Notes under the pieces: generated by a model | Database searches by the model: none | Told to the model about the DNA's origin: nothing | The model's input: only the letters and a program-made list of their open reading frames with translations | Program-made: the position numbers and the translations under genes | Part shown: positions 58,294 through 64,000 of the stretch, piece after piece | Numbering within the stretch: position 1 is the stretch's first letter | How the letters are laid out: every line of letters starts with the position of its first letter | Assembly: GCF_003752025.1 (NCBI RefSeq) | Contig: NZ_RJKR01000011.1 | Location: 1 to 64,000, forward strand | Reading direction: 5' to 3' | Source: Curtobacterium sp. PhB115 | Lineage (GTDB): Bacteria; Actinomycetota; Actinomycetes; Actinomycetales; Microbacteriaceae | Length of the DNA: 64,000 nucleotides

Positions 58294-58372
58294 GCGCGAG
58301 CCGCCGAGCGCTCAGCGCGAGCGGCCGAGCGCTCAGCGGGAGCCGCCGAACCGCCGAACCGCCGAGCGCTCA
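58273..58372. repeat. 21-bp tandem repeat spanning two convergent stop codons
   Basis: Units at 58273-58293, 58294-58314, 58315-58335 and an enlarged 58336-58372 follow GCGCGAGCCGCCGAGCGCTC(A), with few changes. The last unit contains two extra 8-base GAACCGCC copies. AGCGCT in each unit is a dyad, giving a string of short hairpins. The kinase TGA ends unit 1, and the pheA stop (TCA on the plus strand) ends unit 4. Confidence 0.88.
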
Positions 58373-59326
58373 GCGTGCGTCCGGCTCCCCGGAGACGATC
58401 GCACGGAGCCAGTCCCGCGCCTCGACGAACGCCTCGTCCGAGTAGCGCGCGGGGACTTCGGGGCGCTCCCCGTCGGCCCGCGGGTACGACCCGAGGAACG
58501 TCACGGCCGGGCTGAACCGGCGGAGGCCGAGCAGTGCGTCCGCGACCCGCTCGTCCTGCACGTGCCCGTCGAGGTCGATGACGAACCGGTACCGGCCGAG
58601 CTCGTCGCCGATCGGCCGCGACGACAGCAGCCCCATGTTGATGCCCCGCGTCGCGAACTGCTCGAGCATGTCGACCAGGGCGCCCGGGTGATCGGCTGGC
58701 AGTTCGACGATGACGCTCGTCTTGTCGGCGCCGGTCGGTGCGGGCAGCGACAGGGTGCGCGAGACGAGGACGAACCGGGTGACGGCGGACGCGTTGTCAC
58801 CGATGGACCGTGCGAGGACGGCGAGGTCGTGGTGGTCGGTGATGCCGGGCGGCGCGACGGCGGCGTCGGCGGTCGGGTTCGGCTCCAGCAGCGCGAGCGC
58901 CGCCGCGACGTTCGACGATGCGGGGATGTGCCCGTGACCGGGCAGGTTCGCCTCGAGCCAGTTGTGGGTCTGCGCGTACGCGACCGGGTGCGCGTTGACG
59001 GTGCGGACGTCGGCGAGCGTGGTGCCGTGCCGTGCGACGAGGACGAAGTCGACGGGGACCAGGTACTCCCCCACGATCCGGACGCCGGGGATCCGGGCGA
59101 GCGCGTCCTGGGTGGCACTGACGCCACCGTCGACGCTGTTCTCGATCGCGATGACCGCACCGATGGAGCGCCCGGACATGACGTCGTCCAGGGCCTCGCC
59201 GACGTTGTTGACGCTGCGCCACGGCTTGCCGGCCGCGGCCTCGACGAGCTTGAGTGCCGCCTCGGTGAAGGTGCCGGCTGGTCCGAGGTAGGAGTACGTG
59301 TCGGACGGCGCGGCGGGCTCACTCAT
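58370..59326 (-). CDS. pheA: Prephenate dehydratase
   Basis: A 318-residue stand-alone prephenate dehydratase, making phenylpyruvate in phenylalanine synthesis. The catalytic domain starts SYLGPAGTFTEAAL, ENSVDGGV follows, and the TRF motif is SAVTRFVLV near residue 185. The C-terminal ACT domain (~200-275), with GALVDMLEQFATRGINM, gives phenylalanine feedback. No chorismate mutase domain is attached, as usual in Actinobacteria. Two tandem dyads lie just upstream of its start. Confidence 0.95.
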   Translation of the reverse strand: MSEPAAPSDTYSYLGPAGTFTEAALKLVEAAAGKPWRSVNNVGEALDDVMSGRSIGAVIAIENSVDGGVSATQDALARIPGVRIVGEYLVPVDFVLVARHGTTLADVRTVNAHPVAYAQTHNWLEANLPGHGHIPASSNVAAALALLEPNPTADAAVAPPGITDHHDLAVLARSIGDNASAVTRFVLVSRTLSLPAPTGADKTSVIVELPADHPGALVDMLEQFATRGINMGLLSSRPIGDELGRYRFVIDLDGHVQDERVADALLGLRRFSPAVTFLGSYPRADGERPEVPARYSDEAFVEARDWLRAIVSGEPDAR

Positions 59327-59349
59327 GGGCCGAGCCTATTGCAACGGCC

Positions 59350-59387
59350 GGACGCACAAGACGTCCAGATGGACGCACAAGACGTCC
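59350..59387 (-). promoter_or_regulatory. Twin operator-like dyads upstream of pheA
   Basis: GGACGCACAAGACGTCC occurs at 59350-59366 and again, unchanged, at 59371-59387. Each is a dyad (GGACG-7-CGTCC) and the repeat distance of 21 bases is two helical turns. They lie 24-61 bases before the pheA ATG. A regulator binding cooperatively on one face is likely. Confidence 0.65.
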
Positions 59388-59422
59388 GTTCAGATGCAGA
59401 AGAACGCCGGATGGAGCACCGC

Positions 59423-59968
59423 TCAGTCGGTGGCCGTCCCCGTCAACCGCGCCTCGCAGATCGCCGTGTCGTCGTCGTCGCGCGGGTAGGTCAGCGCCGC
59501 GAACCGCCCCTCGGGGTCGAGCCGCGACAGCAGCGCAGCCGCGATCCCGTCGAGCTGCCCGACCTGCTCGTCGGAGAGCGCGTCGATGACCACGCGGCGA
59601 GCGGTGCGCACGTGGTCCGGCGCCGCGTCGACGATGGCGGCGTAGCCCTCGTCCGTCAGGCGCACGTCGGTGGCTCGGCGGTCGTCGGAGGACGGGCAGC
59701 GCGACACCAGACCGCGCTTCTCGAGCCGCGACACCACGTGCGAGAGCCGCGGCAGCGAGGCGTTCGTGGCCGAGGCGAGCGCCGACATCCGCAGCGTCCG
59801 GGTGTCGGTCTCGGACAGCATCGCGATGACCATGTAGTCGAAGTGCGTCAGGTCGGCGTCCCGCTGCAGCTGCTGGTCGAGCGCCGCCGGCAGGAGCTCC
59901 ATGACGGCGACGAGCTTCATCCAGGCACGCAGCTGTTCGCGCGTGAGCCACGGGGTCTCATCGGTCAT
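59423..59968 (-). CDS. MarR-family regulator
   Basis: A 181-residue winged-helix protein: FDYMVIAMLSETDTRTLRM, LASATNASLPRLSHVVSRLEKRGLV and the SDDRRATDVRLT wing. ATG 59968 follows GGTAGGATG. It lies 28 bases after the membrane-protein gene on the same strand and 96 bases ahead of pheA. It may bind the twin dyads at 59350-59387, but that is a guess. Confidence 0.88.
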   Translation of the reverse strand: MTDETPWLTREQLRAWMKLVAVMELLPAALDQQLQRDADLTHFDYMVIAMLSETDTRTLRMSALASATNASLPRLSHVVSRLEKRGLVSRCPSSDDRRATDVRLTDEGYAAIVDAAPDHVRTARRVVIDALSDEQVGQLDGIAAALLSRLDPEGRFAALTYPRDDDDTAICEARLTGTATD

Positions 59969-59996
59969 GTCTGCATCCTACCGAAAGGTTGTCGCT

Positions 59997-60446
59997 TTAA
60001 CCAGTAGTTGTGGGGACCCCGGCTGACCGACGCCGCGCCCGCACCACCCCGACGACGAGCACCGCCACCACGACGAGCAGCAGCACACCCTCGACGAGCA
60101 GCAACCGCGTGCCGTAGTCGAACGGCAGGATCGTCGGGTTCTTCTGACCGTGGTGCTTCGCGGCGATCTCGGGCAGCACCACCAGGGCGAGGACACTCCC
60201 GAGGACGATCGCCACCTGCACCACGACGAGCACCCAGACCCGCAGCGCGCGACCGGCTCGGCGCAGGAGGAGCCCGACCCCCACCACGAACGGCGACAGG
60301 ATCGCGTCGTGCAGGATCACCGCACCGAGCAACCACGTCGCGAGTCCCACGATCCGGTTCGGCCGCACGGACGTCACCAGGACGTACGCCCCGAACGCGA
60401 TCACCAGCACACCGACGACGACGAGCACGATCCGCGCAGCCTTCAC
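59997..60446 (-). CDS. Small four-helix membrane protein
   Basis: A 149-residue protein with hydrophobic helices at ~4-24, ~30-55, ~65-90 and ~115-138 (AARIVLVVVGVLVIAFGAYV; LRVWVLVVVQVAIVLGSVLA). GTG 60446 overlaps the stop of the molybdopterin oxidoreductase gene as GTGA, implying coupled translation. It may anchor or serve that enzyme. I recognise no named family. Confidence 0.75.
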   Translation of the reverse strand: MKAARIVLVVVGVLVIAFGAYVLVTSVRPNRIVGLATWLLGAVILHDAILSPFVVGVGLLLRRAGRALRVWVLVVVQVAIVLGSVLALVVLPEIAAKHHGQKNPTILPFDYGTRLLLVEGVLLLVVVAVLVVGVVRARRRSAGVPTTTG

Positions 60447-61825
60447 CGCAGCACCTCGATCTTCTCGATCCACTTGGTCTGCAGCACGCCGGGCCGTCCC
60501 GGAGCGATGATCCGCGCCGGGAACCCGTGGTCCAGGTCGAGCGTCGCACCGTTCAGCTCGAGGGCGACCAGGGTCGTCGGGTCCTCTGCGTACTCCGGCC
60601 CCATGTCCATGATCCGGTAGCCGCCGTGGCGTTCCAGGCTCGTCACCCGCACGTGCGATCCGGGCTCGGCCTGCACCGCTCCGAGCAGGTCGCGCATCCG
60701 CACGCCCTTCCAGGTCGCCATCTGGCTCCACCCTTCGACGCACGAGATCGGCAGGTCGACCTGCGCGGAGCCGAGCGCGACGAGTTCCGCACGCACGAAC
60801 GTCCGGGTCACGTCCGGTCCGACGACCGTCAGCGTCCAGTCCGCGGCGGTCGCGGTCGCGAGGACGCCGGCGGCCCGTGCGGTGCGGTTGACCGGCAGGC
60901 CGTTCGCACCGAGACCCCGCTGGCGTGCGCCGAACACGTTGAATGGTTCGGCGAGCTTGGAGGACTGCCCGGCGGTCAGGGCGACGACGCCCACGACGGC
61001 GGCCGTCACGCCGGCGAAGAACCCGCGTCGCGCGATGCGCTCACGTCGTCCGGTGGCTGCTCCCGGCGTCGGACTGGAGGCCCGGCCCGGCTCCGGCAGG
61101 TCGGCCGTCGGCTGGCCGACGCTCGGCTCTTCGGACACCTCGCGGGTCTCCGGGGCCGTGTCCGGTCCGGTGGGACGGGACTCGACGCCGCCGGGGGCGG
61201 CGTCGACACCGTCGATCCAGCGGAACACGCGGCCCAGCAGGCCAGGGGCGGTGGACCCGGCCGTCTCGGAGTCCGCAGCCTGCGGGGCGGACGCGAGTCG
61301 GGCCTCCCGGGTCGGTGGGAGCAGCTCACTGCCGGACGCGGGGTCCGCGATGAACCGGCCCTGCGCGTCGTAGGAGTCGCGCTTCCGCCAGTAGCGGGCG
61401 ATGATCGGCAGCTTCGCCGCGACGTGGATGACCAACGAGCCGATGATCACGTAGGCCATGGCGTTGTGCACCTGGCGGAACGGGAACGGCCACGGGTACC
61501 ACTGGTACGTGTTGAGCAGACCCGTGGTGACCTGCACGATCGATGCCGAGACGAGCACCGCGATCGAGATCCGCTCGAGCAGGTGCAGGACACCACGCAC
61601 CGGCGGGACCTGCACGAGCGCGGGCATGACGGTGTTGAGCTTCGCCAGCAGCAGCGGGATGATCGCGATCCCGGTCGTGATGTGGAGCCCCTGCGTGAAC
61701 TGGTAGAGCTGCGCGGGACGGGTCGGGAACCGCATCCAGCCGAGCGGCTCCTGCAGCAGGTGGCTGTAGATGCCGGTGCCGAAGCAGACCAGGAACGCGA
61801 TGCCGAGCAGGCGACCGAGCACCAC
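60443..61825 (-). CDS. Molybdopterin-dependent oxidoreductase with b-type cytochrome-like membrane domain
   Basis: The N-terminal half has four to five membrane helices with His residues placed as in b561/ferric-reductase-like heme domains (GIYSHLLQE, GLHITTG, RQVHNAMAYV, SLVIHVAAK). After a disordered linker a Tat-like RRGFFAGVTAAV helix leads to a sulfite-oxidase-fold Moco domain: PISCVEGWSQMATWKGV holds the Mo-ligating Cys. Electrons could pass from Moco to heme within one chain. The start is uncertain: GTG 61825 is the nearest in-frame start, but protein-like sequence continues to about 61900 and the frame runs to 62062 under the divergent gene. Confidence 0.8.
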   Translation of the reverse strand: MVLGRLLGIAFLVCFGTGIYSHLLQEPLGWMRFPTRPAQLYQFTQGLHITTGIAIIPLLLAKLNTVMPALVQVPPVRGVLHLLERISIAVLVSASIVQVTTGLLNTYQWYPWPFPFRQVHNAMAYVIIGSLVIHVAAKLPIIARYWRKRDSYDAQGRFIADPASGSELLPPTREARLASAPQAADSETAGSTAPGLLGRVFRWIDGVDAAPGGVESRPTGPDTAPETREVSEEPSVGQPTADLPEPGRASSPTPGAATGRRERIARRGFFAGVTAAVVGVVALTAGQSSKLAEPFNVFGARQRGLGANGLPVNRTARAAGVLATATAADWTLTVVGPDVTRTFVRAELVALGSAQVDLPISCVEGWSQMATWKGVRMRDLLGAVQAEPGSHVRVTSLERHGGYRIMDMGPEYAEDPTTLVALELNGATLDLDHGFPARIIAPGRPGVLQTKWIEKIEVLR

Positions 61826-61912
61826 GGCCGAGCGCGCGTTCCGGTTGGGGGACGCCAGGGCTGCTCGTCCGTCGAGCAGGAGCCGCCGGACGCCCGCTAG
61901 CCTCGACGGACC

Positions 61913-63352
61913 ATGAGCGACCGACTGCGTGCCGACCGACCGTCCCCCGCCGTCGGCAGGGTCTCCGTGCTCGCCGTCGTGGTGGCGGTCGTCGGAGTAC
62001 TCGCCCTGTCGGGCGTCATCGCCGTCGGCGTCACGCATCTGGGGTTCCTCCGATCCGGCCATCGTTCCTCATTCGTTGCGTGGACGCTGATCGCTTGGAC
62101 GGTCTTCGTGATCGCCGTGCTGGCGTTGCGCTTCGTGCCCGCCCGCTGGGTGACCGCCGTGGTCGTCGGTGGGGCGGTGGTCGTCGGGATCGCGGCGATC
62201 GCGGGTCCGCCGAACACGAGCACCGACTCCGCGCGGTACGCCTGGGACGGCATCGTCCAGCATGCCGGTGTCTCACCGTACGCGCACACCCCCCAGTCCA
62301 CGGCACTGTCCGGTCTCCGACCCGACTGGTTGTTCCCGGACAAGGTGGGTGGCACGTGCGACCCGCTGCAGCCCCGCTACCGGGGCCTCGGCGACGGGGC
62401 TGACGGTCACTGCACCGCGATCAACCGTCCGGACGTCGTCACGATCTACCCGCCGATGGCCCAGCTCTGGTTCGCCGGTGTGCGCGCCTTCGTCCCGGCG
62501 ACGGCCCAGTACATGCCGTTCCAGATCGCCGGACTGCTCGTCTCGCTCGGCGTCACCCTCGGGCTCGTCGCGGTGCTCCGCCGCCTCGGTCGCCCGACCT
62601 GGTGGGCGGCGCTGTGGGCGTGGTCGCCGCTCGTCGCCTCCGAGGCGGTCACGAACTCGCACGTCGACGTCGTCGGTGCCGCGCTCGCCACGGCCGGCGC
62701 AGTACTGGTGGCGTTCGGCCGACCGATCTGGGGAGGGATCGCGCTGGGGGCTGCGACGGCGACGAAGCTGATCCCGGCGATCGTGTACCCGGCGCTGCTC
62801 GGCCGGTGGCGGTCGTGGTGGGCGATCCCGGTGGGCATCGTGTTCTTCGGGCTGCTCTACGTGCCGTACGTGCTGAGCACGGGGCTCGACGTGCTCGGGT
62901 ACCTGCCCGGCTACCTCAGCGAGGAGGGCTACGAGGACGGCTCCCGGTTCGCGCTCGTGTCGCTCGTGTTCCGGGGTGATGCGGCCACCGTGGTGGTCGG
63001 GCTCATCGTCCTGCTCGCCGCGTTCGTGGCGTGGCGGTTGTCCGACCCGTCGCGGCCGTGGTCCGGCGAGGTGCTGATGATCGGCGTGACGTTCCTCGCG
63101 GTGACCCCGCGCTACCCCTGGTACGCGCTGCTGCTCATCCCGTTCGTGGTGCTGTCCGGCCGGTGGGAGTGGTTGTCGATCGGACTCGCGATCGCGCTCC
63201 GAGGGGTGTGGCCGTCGGCGGACGCCTACCGGTGGTGGTTGCTCGCCGCCGTGGCCGTCATCGTGGTGGTGACGCTCCTGCGCACGAGCCGGTCGGACTG
63301 GCGGCGCTGGTGGGGACGGCTGTCGTTCCGGCGCCTCCAACACGTACGCTGA
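61913..63352 (+). CDS. GT-C type glycosyltransferase (GT87/DUF2029-like)
   Basis: A 479-residue polytopic membrane protein with about eleven helices. The early loop DSARYAWDGIVQHAG has the Asp/Arg pattern of polyprenyl-phosphate-mannose-type GT-C catalytic loops, and NSHVDVVGAALATAG and SLVFRGD follow. Such enzymes add mannose or arabinose to envelope glycans using polyprenyl-phosphate sugars. ATG 61913 overlaps the extended frame of the divergent oxidoreductase. It ends 5 bases before moaA. Confidence 0.82.
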   Translation: MSDRLRADRPSPAVGRVSVLAVVVAVVGVLALSGVIAVGVTHLGFLRSGHRSSFVAWTLIAWTVFVIAVLALRFVPARWVTAVVVGGAVVVGIAAIAGPPNTSTDSARYAWDGIVQHAGVSPYAHTPQSTALSGLRPDWLFPDKVGGTCDPLQPRYRGLGDGADGHCTAINRPDVVTIYPPMAQLWFAGVRAFVPATAQYMPFQIAGLLVSLGVTLGLVAVLRRLGRPTWWAALWAWSPLVASEAVTNSHVDVVGAALATAGAVLVAFGRPIWGGIALGAATATKLIPAIVYPALLGRWRSWWAIPVGIVFFGLLYVPYVLSTGLDVLGYLPGYLSEEGYEDGSRFALVSLVFRGDAATVVVGLIVLLAAFVAWRLSDPSRPWSGEVLMIGVTFLAVTPRYPWYALLLIPFVVLSGRWEWLSIGLAIALRGVWPSADAYRWWLLAAVAVIVVVTLLRTSRSDWRRWWGRLSFRRLQHVR

Positions 63353-63357
63353 CGACC

Positions 63358-64000
63358 ATGGCACCCGCGACCCTGCTCGGCACGACCGGTTCCGTGGACC
63401 CGGCGTCCGACGGGCTCCTCGACCGCTTCGGGCGTCGCGCCGTCGACCTGCGGGTGTCGCTGACCGAGCGCTGCAACCTCCGCTGCACGTACTGCATGCC
63501 CGCGGCCGGGCTGCCGTTCGCCCCGGACGGCGAGCTCATGACCGCATCCGAGATCGAGCGGCTGGTCCGGATCGGATCCGGACGCTTCGGGGTCAGGAAG
63601 GTGCGCTTCACCGGCGGCGAGCCGATGCTCCGACACGACCTGGTCGACGTGATCGCGCGGTGCGCAGCGCTGCCCGACGCCCCCGAGCTCTCGCTCACCA
63701 CCAACGCCATCGGGCTCGCGCACCGGGCGCAGGCCCTCTACGACGCGGGACTCCGACGGGTGAACGTCTCGCTCGACACCGTCGACCCGGACGTCTTCAC
63801 CACGGTGACCCGCCGGCCGTTCCTGGACAAGGTGATCGCCGGGCTGTCGGCCGCGCACGAGGCCGGACTCGACATCAAGGTGAACGCGGTGCTGCTCCGC
63901 GGTGTGAACGACGGCACCGCGCCGGAGCTCCTCCGCTGGTGCCTGGAGCGCGGCTACGAACTCCGGTTCATCGAGCAGATGCCGCTCGACCCCGACCACG
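63358..64000 (+). CDS. moaA: GTP 3',8-cyclase MoaA, 5' part
   Basis: The first 214 codons of the radical-SAM enzyme that opens molybdenum cofactor synthesis. The SAM cluster motif is CNLRCTYC (Cys 39, 43, 46); FTGGEPMLR, SLTTNAIGLA and VSLDT follow in order. The C-terminal second cluster lies beyond the window. It is close to the molybdopterin oxidoreductase gene at 60443, whose cofactor it helps make. Confidence 0.96.
   Translation, partial: MAPATLLGTTGSVDPASDGLLDRFGRRAVDLRVSLTERCNLRCTYCMPAAGLPFAPDGELMTASEIERLVRIGSGRFGVRKVRFTGGEPMLRHDLVDVIARCAALPDAPELSLTTNAIGLAHRAQALYDAGLRRVNVSLDTVDPDVFTTVTRRPFLDKVIAGLSAAHEAGLDIKVNAVLLRGVNDGTAPELLRWCLERGYELRFIEQMPLDPDH

Noticed and set aside
58273..58372. 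Possible CRISPR array
   Set aside because: Units are contiguous 21-base tandem copies without unique spacers, and no cas gene is near.
61070..61092. ACTGGAGGCCCGG inside the molybdopterin oxidoreductase gene as another palindrome copy
   Set aside because: Only the left 13 bases match, there is no complementary arm, and it codes in frame within the linker; probably chance.

Overview
This window is about 70% GC, uses GTG starts freely and has short intergenic gaps. Its gene content is actinobacterial: the efeUOB iron operon with a DtxR/IdeR-type box, the SCO1664 / DUF3090 / MSMEG_4193-type phosphatase trio, an LCP cell-wall protein and a sortase-anchored 5'-nucleotidase. The best guess is Microbacteriaceae, perhaps Curtobacterium; that name is inference from gene content, not a database match. 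It reads as ordinary chromosome. There is no rRNA, transposase, integrase, prophage or CRISPR array. The first 100 bases are a homopolymer-rich run that looks like a damaged contig end.

Layout. 0.3-9.2 kb: an OhrR-like regulator, a small Cys protein, an Old Yellow Enzyme, an acyltransferase-3/SGNH protein, tRNA-Arg, dienelactone hydrolase, a divergent G6PDH and a Gfo/Idh plus TIM-barrel sugar pair. 9.3-18 kb: a ThDP enzyme of the pyruvate oxidase type, a cell-wall nucleotidase behind a PhoP-like box, and efeUOB behind an iron box. 18-24.6 kb: a TRIC channel, TetR, and a MoxR / DUF58 / transglutaminase operon. 24.7-31.2 kb: a second sugar pair with divergent LacI and a perfect palindromic operator, a GH18 lipoprotein, MarR plus MFS exporter, and tRNA-Ser(GCU). 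31.2-39.1 kb: a likely new small RNA, an LCP protein, a frameshifted GntR gene, an MFS symporter and an AAA+/VWA pair. 39.3-44.4 kb: the conserved actinobacterial trio, an MFS with an in-frame minisatellite, an AI-2E family permease and a BLUF photoreceptor. 44.4-51 kb: TetR, then a CUT1 sugar ABC operon divergent from a Gfo/Idh dehydrogenase and LacI. 51-54.3 kb: HxlR/SDR, then a small accessory patch (DUF6941-like / DUF4258 / DUF2283 operon) lying between two paralogous small membrane-protein genes, one truncated. 54.3-64 kb: GrpB, tRNA-Ser(UGA), HAD phosphatase, serS, a lipid kinase, pheA, MarR, a molybdopterin oxidoreductase with its own b-type membrane part, a GT-C glycosyltransferase and the start of moaA.

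Three themes link the genes. First, carbohydrate catabolism: three Gfo/Idh genes, two TIM-barrel isomerases, one ABC importer and two LacI regulators with visible operators. Second, surface and nutrient scavenging for iron, phosphate and chitin-like glycans. Third, many small one-component regulators facing their targets, with readable dyads between them. Dyad elements are the most distinctive feature. One family with conserved CTGGAGGC-type ends recurs at least six times, mostly just after stop codons, and its inner arms covary. A tandem repeat carries the stop codons of two convergent genes.
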